A DNA stretch of 51,237 nucleotides from Lachnospiraceae bacterium (GTDB lineage: Bacteria; Bacillota_A; Clostridia; Lachnospirales; Lachnospiraceae): NCBI GenBank assembly GCA_021770615.1, contig JAETQR010000030.1, positions 1-51,237 on the forward strand, in the 5' to 3' direction. The position numbers and the translations under genes were made by a program. Below are positions 24,358 through 35,269 of the stretch, one piece after another. The notes under the pieces were generated by a model. That model was not told where the DNA came from, searched no databases, and saw only the letters and a list, made by a program, of their open reading frames with translations. Every line of letters starts with the position of its first letter. Position 1 is the stretch's first letter.

Positions 24358-26535
24358 TTACTGTTCGTTACACCAGGTCTCCACCTCATTTATGATATTG
24401 GAATACCTGTCACGTAAAAATGCCTTCACCGTATCTACATTACTGTCAAACTGCTCTCTGCGCCAGTCCTCTTTTCCGTAAAACCTTGTTTGGAAATCCT
24501 GCATGAGCGGCTTATAAATACCGGCATACTCATCCAGTTTCTGGACACATGTCTCATATTTAAAGTTCACAGACCCGATCTCCTTTATTGTAGCAAGGAA
24601 CTTCTCGCGGAATGCGGCATTTTTCATGACAGCTGCAAACAAAGGATCCTTTTCAAGTGCATTTGCAAAAGATTTTGTAGACGCATTCGTACCTCCGTAT
24701 AATCCCATCGAATACTCCGTGTCAAAAAGAAGGTACCTCCATTTCCCATCGGCATACGGATTTGCCGGATCTGTCAGTCTCGTCCGCCAGAGTTCATAGT
24801 TCTTTCCCGGCCCCCAGTCCTGATTTGCAATATAGATCTCCGTCGCATAATAATCTGCAAAACTATCAATATCCATGATCTGACAGAATTGCTCATAGAT
24901 GCTTGCATCCGTAAAATCCTTGTCCGCAAAACTCTGGAGTTCCTCATAAAGAGCCTCATCGCCATCCTGGCCTTCATCCAGCTCTCCCTCTTTAAAGATG
25001 ATCACATCATCCTTATTTACACCATAATTTTCCTCAATGGAATTATCACTGTATTTCTCAGTCAGGTTATAGATCCCCCAGTACTCTCCGTTGATAAATA
25101 ATACACATGGTCTTGCAGCCTGCACGCCAAAAGTCCGGTCAGATACCCTGTCCTGATTAAAAATATCTCTCATTTTAGTATACTCAGTGTCATTTCCGCC
25201 ATTTCGGAGCATAAATGATTTATATTTTTTAATCTGCTTTCCGTCTGCATCCACATCTCCCGGGATCAAAGGATATTTCAAATTTTTCTGTCCATATTCC
25301 TCTCTCAGATAGAAATTGAAACTCTTCTGTCCGTACATCCGGCTGGCGCCGCCGTGGATACGGATTCCCACGGGAGCGGAAAATTCCAGATTTTCACTAT
25401 CGGCATCGATAAAATCAATACTGGCCTGCCTCTCCCATTCACGCCCTTTCTGCGTATAGTTTCCGACATAGGACCAGTACTGGTTATTATTAATGATCTG
25501 CCTTCCCTCATCGGTATTTTTCCACTCTTCATATTTTTTCCCGAGTACATGGATCCCTGTCTCCTCATTAAGAAGACTGTCCGGATCGATCACCAGTGAC
25601 ATCAGCGCTGCTCCTGCATATTTTGTCTTTACCTCGTTCCCGACAAAATAACTTCCTGTCACCACATCGCTCACCTCATGATCCGGGCTGACTGCCACGG
25701 CACGGATCACGGTACATTTTGCCACCTCATCATCCTGTGGCACATAATCATACTCACTCCCGCTGATGTACATCTTCCTTATATTTTCAGCGGCACTGAG
25801 TACATTAGGAAGGCCGTTTCTGTTTTTGATCTCGATTCCGTCCGTGTATAAAGCGGAGTCTTCCGTCGGAATACTTCCGTCTGTCGTATAATAAACTTTC
25901 GTCCCCGGCTGATAGTCGATCTCCAGCTGAAATGCTGTTTCATATACCCCTGCAGCATTCGACAAAACAGGCGTCACTGGTTTGCCGGATTCATAAGGGG
26001 GCATCGGTGTTTCAGACGGCTGGGCAGATTGCTCCGGGGTCTGGCTTACTTCCGGACTCTGAACAGGTCCCTGGCTCTCATCCGGCTGTGCACTTGCTTC
26101 CGGACTCTGGCTGACAGCCGGGCCCGCACTGCTTCCCTGCGTCACCACAGGCGCAGAAGACGTCTGGGGCTGCCCTGTCTGAATGACCTCAGGTTCTTTC
26201 GGATCCTTCGGACTCTTTCTTTTTTTCACCGTAACCCGGCATACAAATTTCTTCCCTGCAACCTTCGCAGTAATCTTCGCCTTTCCCTTTTTCTTCGCTT
26301 TCACCTTTCCTTTTCGGGACACGGTAACGATCTTTTTACTGCTTGTCTTCCATTGAACCTTTTTCTTTGTCCCGCGAACTTTTAACTGGAAACTCTTTCC
26401 TGTATATAAAGTTAACTTTTTGCGGTTCAAAGACACCTTCTTCGCCGCATCAGCCGAAACCGGGCATACCTGCGGCAGGATCAGTGCCATCGCCAGCATA
26501 AAAGCGATCACTTTCATCCTTGTCTTTTGTACCAT
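24358..26535 (-). CDS. Secreted CotH-kinase family protein with Ig-like module
   Basis: 725 aa. Signal peptide 1-30 (ends SADA), lysine-rich Ig-like module 31-104, Ser/Pro/Gln-rich linker 105-187, a chitobiase-C-like (CHB_HEX_C_1) domain about 188-297 (PGTKVYYTTDGSIPT), then the CotH domain about 315-720. In the latter, KSFNFYLREEYGQ, FMLRNGGNDTEY, FINGEYWGIYNLTEKYS and LFDTEYSMGLYG are typical. CotH proteins are atypical kinases phosphorylating spore coat proteins. In gut Firmicutes, secreted multidomain forms sit with carbohydrate-active proteins and their role is unclear. Start: GGAGG 8 nt before ATG 26535; the ATG at 26550 overlaps that site. Confidence 0.88.
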   Translation of the reverse strand: MVQKTRMKVIAFMLAMALILPQVCPVSADAAKKVSLNRKKLTLYTGKSFQLKVRGTKKKVQWKTSSKKIVTVSRKGKVKAKKKGKAKITAKVAGKKFVCRVTVKKRKSPKDPKEPEVIQTGQPQTSSAPVVTQGSSAGPAVSQSPEASAQPDESQGPVQSPEVSQTPEQSAQPSETPMPPYESGKPVTPVLSNAAGVYETAFQLEIDYQPGTKVYYTTDGSIPTEDSALYTDGIEIKNRNGLPNVLSAAENIRKMYISGSEYDYVPQDDEVAKCTVIRAVAVSPDHEVSDVVTGSYFVGNEVKTKYAGAALMSLVIDPDSLLNEETGIHVLGKKYEEWKNTDEGRQIINNNQYWSYVGNYTQKGREWERQASIDFIDADSENLEFSAPVGIRIHGGASRMYGQKSFNFYLREEYGQKNLKYPLIPGDVDADGKQIKKYKSFMLRNGGNDTEYTKMRDIFNQDRVSDRTFGVQAARPCVLFINGEYWGIYNLTEKYSDNSIEENYGVNKDDVIIFKEGELDEGQDGDEALYEELQSFADKDFTDASIYEQFCQIMDIDSFADYYATEIYIANQDWGPGKNYELWRTRLTDPANPYADGKWRYLLFDTEYSMGLYGGTNASTKSFANALEKDPLFAAVMKNAAFREKFLATIKEIGSVNFKYETCVQKLDEYAGIYKPLMQDFQTRFYGKEDWRREQFDSNVDTVKAFLRDRYSNIINEVETWCNEQ

Positions 26536-26682
26536 AAATCTTTCCTCCATTCTTAAGCATTATTATATGATAAGATTATATCACAGTTCGACCAAATATG
26601 ACACTGTTAATTTTGCCCTTGCCTGATTTTTTCCACCCCGGTGACACAGATCCGGATGTCACACAGGAATCAAAAACAAATC

Positions 26683-26709
26683 TTGACATTCTCCTCTCTT
26701 TTCTATAAT
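26683..26709 (+). promoter_or_regulatory. Promoter of the small membrane protein gene
   Basis: TTGACA (26683-26688) and TATAAT (26704-26709), both consensus but with a short 15-bp spacer. Confidence 0.5.
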
Positions 26710-26748
26710 ATTTAGTTATCTTATATAAGAAAGATGAGGCGAAATATT

Positions 26749-26934
26749 ATGTCAGAAGAATACAGCATTAAAAACCGGATCAAAGATATTATAAACGGCC
26801 AGGCCGATGCTGACCGCGCACGAAAAGAAAGCATGAAGGGAAAAATCGACCACGCCGATGACGTCTTTCAGTTCTGCCTTCTTTTATTTGGCCTTGGTTT
26901 CTGGGTTGTTATGATACTTCGAATACTTTTATAG
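26749..26934 (+). CDS. Small membrane protein, unknown function
   Basis: 61 aa. Polar, charged N half (KNRIKDIINGQADADRARKE) and one hydrophobic C-terminal segment (FQFCLLLFGLGFWVVMILRI). GAGG lies nine nt before ATG 26749; the ATG at 26734 has no ribosome binding site. A good promoter precedes it. It resembles no named family I can recall; likely a tail-anchored single-pass protein. The DUF951 gene follows 57 nt later and may be co-transcribed. Confidence 0.65.
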   Translation: MSEEYSIKNRIKDIINGQADADRARKESMKGKIDHADDVFQFCLLLFGLGFWVVMILRILL

Positions 26935-26991
26935 GTATATCAGAATCTCTTTAACCACACCAGTACAGCATGACCGGAAAGGAAATTGCAA

Positions 26992-27168
26992 ATGGATTTT
27001 GAGCTCGGACAATTTATCAAATTAAAAAAGGCCCATCCCTGTGGAGAAAACCGCTGGGAAATCCTACGGACAGGCATGGACTTTCGTTTAAAATGCACTG
27101 GCTGTAACAGGCAGGTAATGGTTTCCCGCAAATTAGTAGAAAAAAATTTTAAAGGATTTCTATCTTAA
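26992..27168 (+). CDS. DUF951 family protein
   Basis: 58 aa. The sequence MDFELGQFIKLKKAHPCGEN, then WEILRTGMDFRLKCTGCNRQVMVSRKLVEK, is the full DUF951 signature: a small SH3-like/zinc-ribbon-like cytosolic protein conserved in Firmicutes and often found near dnaA or rpsF genes. Two Cys (CTGC) and the His-Pro-Cys-Gly motif may bind metal. AAAGGA lies about 8 nt before ATG; a TTG two codons upstream is less likely. Function unknown. Confidence 0.85.
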   Translation: MDFELGQFIKLKKAHPCGENRWEILRTGMDFRLKCTGCNRQVMVSRKLVEKNFKGFLS

Positions 27169-27248
27169 CTTGATTTATTTCGCAATAAATAATATACTTT
27201 TAATTAGTAGGCGTATTTTTTAATTCCGATTTTTAAAGGGGTGCAAAA

Positions 27249-28022
27249 ATGATCCAAATCATATATGCTGTGATGAATCATGAAAAAGAAGAAGGGTTTG
27301 TGGATGATCTCGTTTTCAATCCGGGAGAATATGAGATTATGCTTTTTCAGGTGCCTGTCTTTATTGAGGTCGAAAAGAAAATGCAGCAATACCCGGGGAA
27401 CACCTGTATTCTTTACAAACCCGGTCAGCACATCCACTATTATGCGGTCTCTGGCAAACTCAGATATGATTGGATCCGGTTCAACTGCGACGAACCACTC
27501 TATACAGAATATTTTCTTCCCTATGGAATTCCGGTTCACTGCCCGGACTATAATAATCATATCATCTACTGGCAGGCAGTCGCTAATGAAAATTACTGGC
27601 TGTATAACAGTTCTAATTATGTCAATGAGCAATTAATGCACATCATCTTTCACCGCCTGCACGATTTTGCAAGTTCTCCCAAAACCTTCGCTTATAAAGA
27701 TGCTTTTATCAAGCTCCGGGACATGATATACCAGTATCCTGACCGGGAGTGGACTTTGGAAAATATGGCTGACATCGTCAATCTCAGTACCCGCTCCCTC
27801 CAAAAGATCTATAAGGACATTTTCCACACTACCTGTATGAACGAAGTGATCGACAGCCGGATCTCCCAGGCCCGTCTGCTGCTGATGCAGACACAAAACA
27901 CGATTCAGGAAATCAGTGAACAATGCGGTTACCACAATATTGAACATTTTTGCCGTCAATTCAAAAAAAAGGAGGGTGTTTCACCATCCTCCTTCCGAAA
28001 AAAATACTCCTCTTCCACCTGA
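27249..28022 (+). CDS. AraC family transcriptional regulator
   Basis: 257 aa. N-terminal cupin-like sensor (about 1-110, with PGNTCILYKPGQHIHYY) and C-terminal double helix-turn-helix (about 160-255): WTLENMADIVNLSTRSLQKIYKDIF, then TIQEISEQCGYHNIEHFCRQFKKKEGVSPSSFRKKY. AraC proteins of this layout usually sense sugars and activate neighbouring polysaccharide-use genes. The secreted esterase gene starts 146 bp downstream on the same strand and is the obvious target (inference). AAAGGGG lies before ATG. Confidence 0.92.
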   Translation: MIQIIYAVMNHEKEEGFVDDLVFNPGEYEIMLFQVPVFIEVEKKMQQYPGNTCILYKPGQHIHYYAVSGKLRYDWIRFNCDEPLYTEYFLPYGIPVHCPDYNNHIIYWQAVANENYWLYNSSNYVNEQLMHIIFHRLHDFASSPKTFAYKDAFIKLRDMIYQYPDREWTLENMADIVNLSTRSLQKIYKDIFHTTCMNEVIDSRISQARLLLMQTQNTIQEISEQCGYHNIEHFCRQFKKKEGVSPSSFRKKYSSST

Positions 28023-28067
28023 TTCCAAACTATGCTATATAAATCAATTTTTACACCAGATATATCA

Positions 28068-28097
28068 TTGAAAAATCTCCTTTTGTCCAGCTATAAT
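28068..28097 (+). promoter_or_regulatory. Promoter of the esterase gene
   Basis: TTGAAA (28068-28073), 18-bp spacer, TATAAT (28092-28097), about 70 bp before the start codon. The esterase therefore has its own promoter, separate from the araC-type gene. Confidence 0.6.
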
Positions 28098-28114
28098 AAA
28101 TATATGATACTTAA

Positions 28115-29524
<1,410 letters not shown>

Positions 29525-29601
29525 ACGACCTGACGCCATGTTCAAATTAATGTCGTCAAACTAACTCTTACTCCTTCTCTATTTCATTTATTTATAGATA
29601 T

Positions 29602-29635
29602 CCAGGGTGTCAGGACAAATGTTCTGGCACCCTGG
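29602..29635. repeat. Stem-loop after the esterase gene
   Basis: CCAGGGTGTCAG (29602-29613) pairs with CTGGCACCCTGG (29624-29635), 12 bp with one G-T pair, 78 nt past the esterase stop. No T run follows, so it is a poor intrinsic terminator, but it is the only strong structure before the rpsF promoter. Confidence 0.6.
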
Positions 29636-29668
29636 ATCGTTGAAAGAAGAAAATATAGAAAAGATTCT

Positions 29669-29697
29669 TGCATTTCCCATTTTTTCATGTTATAATA
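29669..29697 (+). promoter_or_regulatory. Promoter of rpsF-ssb-rpsR
   Basis: TTGCAT (29669-29674), 17-bp spacer, TATAAT (29692-29697). The ~105-nt leader that follows contains TCTCCC pairing with GGGAGA (about 29731 and 29775) and might be an S6:S18 autoregulatory leader, but the conserved CCG-containing bulge of that motif is not clearly seen. Confidence 0.7.
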
Positions 29698-29810
29698 TAT
29701 TTCCGTGATGTAAAAAATCATATTCCTTGTTCTCCCCTGAGAACCAGAGGTTTTCAACTTCAAAAATCTTTTAAGGGAGAGCCAGAGACCAAAAGGAGGT
29801 GCAGGCAACT

Positions 29811-30098
29811 ATGAATAAGTATGAATTAGCTTTAGTTGTTAATGCAAAAGTTGATGACGAAGTAAGAAATGCCACCGTCGAAAAAGCAAAAGAGTGTATT
29901 ACGACTTTTGGCGGTACGATTACAAACGTCGATGAATGGGGCAAGAAAAAGCTTGCTTATGAAATTCAGAAGATGAGTGAAGGCTTTTATTACTTTATTC
30001 AGTTTGATTCAGAACCAGACACACCTGGTGAGATCGAGCAGAGACTTCGCATTATGGACAACGTGCTTCGATACTTATGCGTAAAACAGGAAGCATAA
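29811..30098 (+). CDS. rpsF: 30S ribosomal protein S6
   Basis: 95 aa, full length. MNKYELALVVNAKVDDEVRN and the strand DEWGKKKLAYEIQKMSEGFYYF are diagnostic. S6 binds 16S rRNA as a pair with S18. A GTG-type start four codons earlier is rejected because AAAGGAGGT suits the ATG at 29811. First gene of rpsF-ssb-rpsR, 19 nt before ssb. Confidence 0.97.
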   Translation: MNKYELALVVNAKVDDEVRNATVEKAKECITTFGGTITNVDEWGKKKLAYEIQKMSEGFYYFIQFDSEPDTPGEIEQRLRIMDNVLRYLCVKQEA

Positions 30099-30117
30099 GA
30101 AAAGGAGGAATCCTTCC

Positions 30118-30573
30118 ATGAATAAAGTAATTTTAATGGGTAATTTAACACGAGACCCTGAGATCCGATATTCCCAGGGCGAGAATTCGTTGGCAATCGC
30201 GAGATTTAGTATTGCAGTAAACCGCAGATTTACCCGTCAGGGCGACACAGACACTGATTTCTTTAACTGTACTGCTTTTGGCAGACAGGCTGAATTTGTA
30301 GAGAAATATTTTAAGCAGGGGTCACGTATGCTGCTCACTGGCCGCGTACAGAATGACAACTACACGAATAAAAACGGCGAAAAAGTATACAGTGTACAGA
30401 TCATCGCGGAAGAAGTTGAATTTGCCGAGAGAAAGAGTACAGCAGATGCAAATGCTGCTGCCAGGGGAAACAGCGGCGGATTCGGTGGAAATGCTCCGGA
30501 ACCTGCTATGGCGGCAGATGATGACTTTATGAATATTCCGGACGGAATCGAGGACGGTTTACCATTTAACTAA
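30118..30573 (+). CDS. ssb: Single-stranded DNA-binding protein
   Basis: 151 aa. OB-fold about 1-108 (MNKVILMGNLTRDPEIRYSQ; FFNCTAFGRQAEFVEKYFKQG; VYSVQIIAEEVEF), a Gly/Ala-rich linker, and the acidic C-terminal tip DGIEDGLPFN. The tip is a variant of the DDDxPF motif that recruits partner proteins at the fork. Second gene of the operon between the two ribosomal protein genes, the standard Firmicutes order. Confidence 0.97.
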   Translation: MNKVILMGNLTRDPEIRYSQGENSLAIARFSIAVNRRFTRQGDTDTDFFNCTAFGRQAEFVEKYFKQGSRMLLTGRVQNDNYTNKNGEKVYSVQIIAEEVEFAERKSTADANAAARGNSGGFGGNAPEPAMAADDDFMNIPDGIEDGLPFN

Positions 30574-30624
30574 ATCCTTAGGTTGTATGACAACTCACAG
30601 AGATTTTATAAGGAGGCAATTAAA

Positions 30625-30891
30625 ATGGCTTATAACAAGGGAAACGCTTCAGATTCTCCAATGAGAAGACGAGGCCCTCGCAGAAGAAAAAAAGTATGTG
30701 CATTTTGCTCCGACAAAGAGCATGATTATATCGATTACAAAGATACAAACAAGCTGAAAAGATACATGTCCGAGAGAGGAAAGATCCTCCCAAGAAGGAT
30801 TACCGGTACATGTGCAAAACATCAGCGTGCTCTCACATCGGCGATCAAACGCGCCCGCCATGTGGCATTGATGCCATACACATTGGATTAA
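30625..30891 (+). CDS. rpsR: 30S ribosomal protein S18
   Basis: 88 aa. [40 protein letters not shown] and [17 protein letters not shown] are diagnostic of S18. A CXXC pair (CAFC) marks the zinc-binding paralogue form. ATG 30625 lies after AAGGAGG; the longer frame from 30583 is not used. It ends the operon; a terminator follows 15 nt later. Confidence 0.97.
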   Translation: MAYNKGNASDSPMRRRGPRRRKKVCAFCSDKEHDYIDYKDTNKLKRYMSERGKILPRRITGTCAKHQRALTSAIKRARHVALMPYTLD

Positions 30892-30906
30892 GAGAAAGCA
30901 ATAAAG

Positions 30907-30962
30907 ATCAGCGAAAAACAAACACAGGCAAAGCTTGCGAAAAGTTTTTCGCTGATTTTTCC
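30907..30962 (+). terminator. Terminator of rpsF-ssb-rpsR with shared loop module
   Basis: ATCAGCGAAAAA (30907-30918) pairs perfectly with TTTTTCGCTGAT (30945-30956), followed by TTTT. The 26-nt loop CAAACACAGGCAAAGCTTGC and the flanking AAAAG is nearly the same as the loop of the inverted repeat at 37084-37191 after dnaJ. Confidence 0.9.
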
Positions 30963-30977
30963 TTTGCAACAAATATA

Positions 30978-31109
30978 GAAGGAGAAAAATAATCTCCGGG
31001 GGAGACTTATGGCCCCGCCGGTTCTTATGCTCTGCCCCGCCAGAGCGTTAGAACCGCTGCGTGGGACATCAGCGCGAGCGGTCTCCCCCGGAGATTATTT
31101 TTCTCCTTC
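30978..31109. repeat. 132-nt element with perfect 29-bp inverted arms
   Basis: Arms 30978-31006 and 31081-31109 (core AATCTCCGGGGGAGAC) are exact reverse complements. The 74-nt interior folds again: GGTTCT-TAT-GCTCTG pairs with CAGAGC-GTT-AGAACC around CCCCGC, then CGCTG/CAGCG. The result would be a branched, very stable RNA. Of the 346 bp between rpsR and gdpP it fills the middle; a TATAAT (31130-31135) follows for gdpP. Confidence 0.9.
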
Positions 31110-31199
31110 CCTTTTATCAAAAATAATGTTATAATGTTTTCATATATCGTCAATAGTGGGGTGATATCGCCCGGCAGCGGTTCCCACATTCATATTGGC

Positions 31200-31222
31200 C
31201 GTATCCGCATACTATGATACGG
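31200..31222 (+). promoter_or_regulatory. Hairpin at the gdpP ribosome binding site
   Basis: CCGTATC (about 31200-31206) pairs with GATACGG (about 31216-31222) directly before GGAGG (31227-31231). It covers the upstream ATG at 31214 and may affect initiation at the TTG start. Confidence 0.45.
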
Positions 31223-31237
31223 GATTGGAGGAAAGTT

Positions 31238-33289
31238 TTGAAAGGAAATCGAATACAGGGAACCCTTCGTTCCTATCTAAGGTGGCCGCTGCTGCTCTCG
31301 CCGCTGCTGCTCGCCATGAATATTCATATATATACACTGGATCTGAAAATCGGTGCCATCATGACTATATATGTGCTCTTATATATCATCATTGCCTTTC
31401 TTCTCCTGTATTTTAAGAGAAGAGCGCTTTTAAAAGACATCGTCCAGTATGCGATCCGGTTTAACCACACGACAAAAAGCCTTGCCAGTGAACTTGCGAT
31501 TCCGCTCGCCATAGCCGACTGGGCCGGTTCCTGTCTGTGGTGCAACAACCGTTTTACCTCGTTATTCTGCCCGCAGGGTGCAAAGAAAAAATTCACCATA
31601 GAATCTGCGATCCCGAATTTGACGGTGGACACGTTCCCCAAAACTACTACGGAAAACTCTGAGATCCACTTTCACACGGAGACGGAATATTTTAAAGCGG
31701 TCATCCAAAAGGTAAATGTATCTGAGACTGCAGAAGAGCTTGCTGATGAGTCTGCCTCCATGGGACTTGGTGATAATTTTTATGTATTCTATATCTTTGA
31801 TGAAACTGAAATTGTCCGTTACATCAAGGAAAACAACGAACAGCGTCTGGATGTGGGACTTTTATATATTGACAACTACGACGAGTCCCTTGAGCCGGTA
31901 GACGAAGTGCGCCGGGCCCTTCTCTCTGCCCTCATAGACCGTAAGATCAATAAATATATGCTTAAGATCGACGCCATAACAAAAAAACTGGAAAAGGATA
32001 AATATATTTTCCTTTTCCGCCACAAATATCTGACAGAACTGCAGAATGACAAGTTTTCACTTCTTGATGAAGTAAGAAACATCAACGTTGGTGAGGATGT
32101 CTCGATCACGATCAGTATGGGGATCGGCATTCAGGCAGACTCCTACAAAAAACGTCAGGAATATTCCAGAAGTGCGATCGACCTCGCACTCGCCCGCGGC
32201 GGAGACCAGGTTGTCATCAAAACAAAAGACAATCTGCTCTATTATGGCGGAAAAAGTATACAAAAAGAAAAAAATACACGTGTCAAGGCCCGCGTCAAAG
32301 CACATGCACTCCGGGAATCTATTGAAGCTGCCGAGCAGATCATTATCATGGGACATAATCTTCCGGATGTAGATGCGGTCGGAAGTGCAATCGGAATTTA
32401 CCGTATCGCAAAAGCCCTTGGCAAATCCGCTTACATCGTAGTAAATAAAGTGACCTCTTCGCTTCGTCCCGTCATAACGATGCTTCGGGAAAACGGAGAT
32501 TACGAAGAAGATCTGTTCATATCCGGCGAAACAGCCAAAACATATATAACCGGGGGAACTCTTCTTGTAATAGTGGATGTAAATCACCCCTCCTACACAG
32601 ATGAGCCCGCACTCGTAGAACTTGCCTCCTCTCTCGTCGTATTGGACCACCACCGTCAGGCGGGCGAATCTTTTGAGAACCCTACCCTGTCTTATGTGGA
32701 ACCATTTGCCTCCTCTTCTTGCGAAATGGTGGCAGAGATACTGCAATATGTAGGCGATGAGGTTAAACTAAAATCCTATGAGGCTGATGCTCTTTACTCC
32801 GGCATCATGATCGACACCAATAACTTTATGAACAAGCCGGGCGTCCGTACTTTTGAAGCGATGGCGTTCCTTCGTCGTTCCGGTGCGGATATCACACGGA
32901 TCCGGAAAATGTTCCGCGCCGATCTCAATGAATACAAAGTAAAGGCAGAAGCGATCCAAAATACGGATATCTTTATGGATTCGTATGCGATCGCACTATG
33001 TAATGCAAATCACTGTGAATCACCTACGATCGTAGGTGCTAAGATTGCAAATGAACTGCTGGATATCGACAATATCAAAGCTTCCTTTGTCCTGACGGAA
33101 TTTGAAGGGAAAATATACATCAGTGCCCGTTCGATCGACGAACTCAATGTCCAGGTCGTTATGGAAAAACTGGGTGGCGGCGGCCATATTACAAGCGCCG
33201 GGGCACAGCTTGAAAACTGTACACTTTATGAAGGCGGGGAAATCCTCCGCAACACACTGAAAAAAATGAAAGAGGACGGTGACATATAA
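31238..33289 (+). CDS. gdpP: Cyclic-di-AMP phosphodiesterase GdpP
   Basis: 683 aa. Two membrane segments (about 15-60), a PAS-like region, a degenerate GGDEF domain, then DHH and DHHA1 domains. Metal-binding motifs are intact: [45 protein letters not shown], and the C-terminal [11 protein letters not shown]. It hydrolyses c-di-AMP to pApA and so controls osmolyte balance and cell wall homeostasis. Start: GGAGG (31227-31231) is 6 nt before TTG 31238; the ATG at 31214 is upstream of that site and in a hairpin. It overlaps rplI by 1 nt (TAATG), the classic gdpP-rplI-dnaB unit. Confidence 0.95.
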   Translation: MKGNRIQGTLRSYLRWPLLLSPLLLAMNIHIYTLDLKIGAIMTIYVLLYIIIAFLLLYFKRRALLKDIVQYAIRFNHTTKSLASELAIPLAIADWAGSCLWCNNRFTSLFCPQGAKKKFTIESAIPNLTVDTFPKTTTENSEIHFHTETEYFKAVIQKVNVSETAEELADESASMGLGDNFYVFYIFDETEIVRYIKENNEQRLDVGLLYIDNYDESLEPVDEVRRALLSALIDRKINKYMLKIDAITKKLEKDKYIFLFRHKYLTELQNDKFSLLDEVRNINVGEDVSITISMGIGIQADSYKKRQEYSRSAIDLALARGGDQVVIKTKDNLLYYGGKSIQKEKNTRVKARVKAHALRESIEAAEQIIIMGHNLPDVDAVGSAIGIYRIAKALGKSAYIVVNKVTSSLRPVITMLRENGDYEEDLFISGETAKTYITGGTLLVIVDVNHPSYTDEPALVELASSLVVLDHHRQAGESFENPTLSYVEPFASSSCEMVAEILQYVGDEVKLKSYEADALYSGIMIDTNNFMNKPGVRTFEAMAFLRRSGADITRIRKMFRADLNEYKVKAEAIQNTDIFMDSYAIALCNANHCESPTIVGAKIANELLDIDNIKASFVLTEFEGKIYISARSIDELNVQVVMEKLGGGGHITSAGAQLENCTLYEGGEILRNTLKKMKEDGDI

Positions 33290-33735
33290 TGAAAGTGATC
33301 TTATTAGAAGATGTTAAATCCCTTGGAAAAAAGGGAGAGGTCGTAAATGTAAATGACGGTTACGCAAGGAATTTTATTTTCAAAAAAAATCTTGGGGTTG
33401 AGGCCACTTCCAAAAACCTCAATGACCTCAAACTCCAAAAGCAGAATGAAGAAAAAGTAGCTGCCGAGAATCTGGAAAAAGCAAAAGAACTGGCCGCTGA
33501 TCTGGCCGGCAAATCTGTTACGCTGTCCATAAAAGCCGGTTCCGATGGACGGGCTTTTGGCTCTGTTTCTACCAAAGAGATTTCGAAAGCCGCCAAAGAA
33601 CAGCTCGGCTATGATCTTGATAAAAAGAAGATGCATCTTCCGGAACCGATCAAAAGTACTGGCACTTTTACAGTTCCCATTAAGCTTCATCCAAAAGTGA
33701 CGGCAGAACTTAAAGTTATCGTAAAAGAGAAATGA
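33289..33735 (+). CDS. rplI: 50S ribosomal protein L9
   Basis: 148 aa, full length. [30 protein letters not shown] is the N-terminal domain, joined by the long charged helix to the C-terminal rRNA-binding domain ([17 protein letters not shown]). Coupled to gdpP by overlap and 7 nt before dnaB. Confidence 0.97.
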   Translation: MKVILLEDVKSLGKKGEVVNVNDGYARNFIFKKNLGVEATSKNLNDLKLQKQNEEKVAAENLEKAKELAADLAGKSVTLSIKAGSDGRAFGSVSTKEISKAAKEQLGYDLDKKKMHLPEPIKSTGTFTVPIKLHPKVTAELKVIVKEK

Positions 33736-33742
33736 GGAACAA

Positions 33743-35080
33743 ATGGAAGATCAAATCATAAAACGAATCCTTCCCCATAGCACAGAGGCGGAACAATCCG
33801 TGATCGGCGCTATGCTGTTAGATCAGGATGCGATCATCACTGCATCTGAGATCCTGTTACCGGAAGATTTTTACAATCCGCAATATAAAACATTATATGG
33901 TGCTATGATCTCACTTTATCAGGAGGGAAAACCTGCCGATCTTGTAACTCTGCAGAACAAACTCCATGAGCAGGATGTACCTGCCGAACTTTGCAGTGTA
34001 GAATTTATAAGCGGTATCATCTCCTCTGTCCCCACTTCTGCAAACATCAAATACTACGCTGACATTGTCAGGAGCAAGGCTGTTTTAAGGAGATTGATCC
34101 GTGTCTCCGAAGGAATCACAAATGACTGCTATCAGGATACTGAAAATCTCGACACACTCCTTGACAATACAGAAAAACAAATATTTGATGTCGTACAAAA
34201 CCGTTCTACGAGCGATTTTGTCTCCATTAAACAAGTGGCTCTGGAAACACTGGAAAGTATCCAGAATGCTTCGAAAACGGTTGGCGCTGTCACAGGCTTA
34301 TCCACTGGCTTTTATGATCTCGATGCACGTACTGCCGGCCTGCAAAAATCAGATCTGATCCTGATCGCCGCAAGGCCCTCCATGGGAAAAACAGCTTTTG
34401 TACTCAATATCGCAGAGACGGTAGCTATGAAAAATAATATTTCCACAGCGATCTTTAGTCTGGAAATGTCCCGGATACAACTTGCCAAACGACTGCTCTC
34501 CATGAATTCAAAAGTAGATTCCCAGCATATCCGCGTGGGAAATCTGGCCGATGAAGAATGGGGAAAGCTGACAGAGAGCACGATCCTCCTCGGAGAATCC
34601 CCTCTCGTCATTGATGACACACCCGGTATCAGCATCGCACAGCTTCGTTCTAAATGCAGAAAACTCAAACTCGAAAATAATCTCGGTCTGGTCATCATTG
34701 ACTATCTGCAGCTCATGTCCGGCTCCGGCAGCAGGAAAAACGAATCCCGCCAACAGGAGATTTCCGATATTTCCCGTTCCCTAAAAGCCCTGGCAAGGGA
34801 AATCGACTGCCCTGTCATTGCCCTTTCGCAGTTAAGCCGGGCCGTAGAGAGCCGCGAGGACAAACGTCCCATGCTCTCTGACCTGCGTGAATCTGGAGCG
34901 ATCGAGCAGGATGCCGATGTCGTAATGTTTATTTACAGAGATGAATATTATCACAAAGATTCCGACAGCAAAGGAGTAACAGAAATCATCATCGGAAAAC
35001 AAAGAAACGGCCCCACCTGTACGATCAAACTGAAATGGCTCTCCGAATACACGAAATTTGCCAATTTAGAGACAAACTAG
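33743..35080 (+). CDS. dnaB: Replicative DNA helicase
   Basis: 445 aa (often called DnaC in Bacillus). N-terminal domain with LPHSTEAEQSVIGAMLLD, then the RecA-like domain: Walker A ARPSMGKTAF, Walker B LVIIDYLQLM, the arginine-finger region SRAVESREDKRPMLSDLRESG and motif IEQDADVVMFIYRDEYY. Hexameric helicase that opens the fork and binds primase. Third gene of gdpP-rplI-dnaB; a terminator follows. Confidence 0.97.
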   Translation: MEDQIIKRILPHSTEAEQSVIGAMLLDQDAIITASEILLPEDFYNPQYKTLYGAMISLYQEGKPADLVTLQNKLHEQDVPAELCSVEFISGIISSVPTSANIKYYADIVRSKAVLRRLIRVSEGITNDCYQDTENLDTLLDNTEKQIFDVVQNRSTSDFVSIKQVALETLESIQNASKTVGAVTGLSTGFYDLDARTAGLQKSDLILIAARPSMGKTAFVLNIAETVAMKNNISTAIFSLEMSRIQLAKRLLSMNSKVDSQHIRVGNLADEEWGKLTESTILLGESPLVIDDTPGISIAQLRSKCRKLKLENNLGLVIIDYLQLMSGSGSRKNESRQQEISDISRSLKALAREIDCPVIALSQLSRAVESREDKRPMLSDLRESGAIEQDADVVMFIYRDEYYHKDSDSKGVTEIIIGKQRNGPTCTIKLKWLSEYTKFANLETN

Positions 35081-35114
35081 CCGGATTTTCTCCTATTTTG
35101 TCACATAAAGGCAC

Positions 35115-35133
35115 AAACCGTCGAACGGTTTTT
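35115..35133 (+). terminator. Terminator of gdpP-rplI-dnaB
   Basis: AAACCGT (35115-35121), loop CGA, ACGGTTT (35125-35131), then TT-C-A. Short but positioned 35 nt past dnaB and ending in five T. Confidence 0.65.
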
Positions 35134-35155
35134 CAAAAAAATAGCATACACTACT

Positions 35156-35183
35156 TTGAAGTCCTTTTTCTTAATGTTATACT
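35156..35183 (+). promoter_or_regulatory. Promoter of the MerR-family gene
   Basis: TTGAAG (35156-35161), 16-bp spacer, TATACT (35178-35183), then an ~80-nt leader with TTAGTT/AACTAA arms around a GC-rich middle. Confidence 0.55.
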
Positions 35184-35269
35184 TGTTCTTGAACTTAGTT
35201 AGGCAGCGGCAGCGAGTCAGCTCAATGGCGCCATCAAACTAACATTAAGGAAAGGACTGATTTTTTATT

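Noticed and set aside
29698..29810. S6:S18 ribosomal leader upstream of rpsF
   Set aside because: A stem can be drawn but the conserved CCG-bearing bulge is not clear; mentioned only as a possibility.
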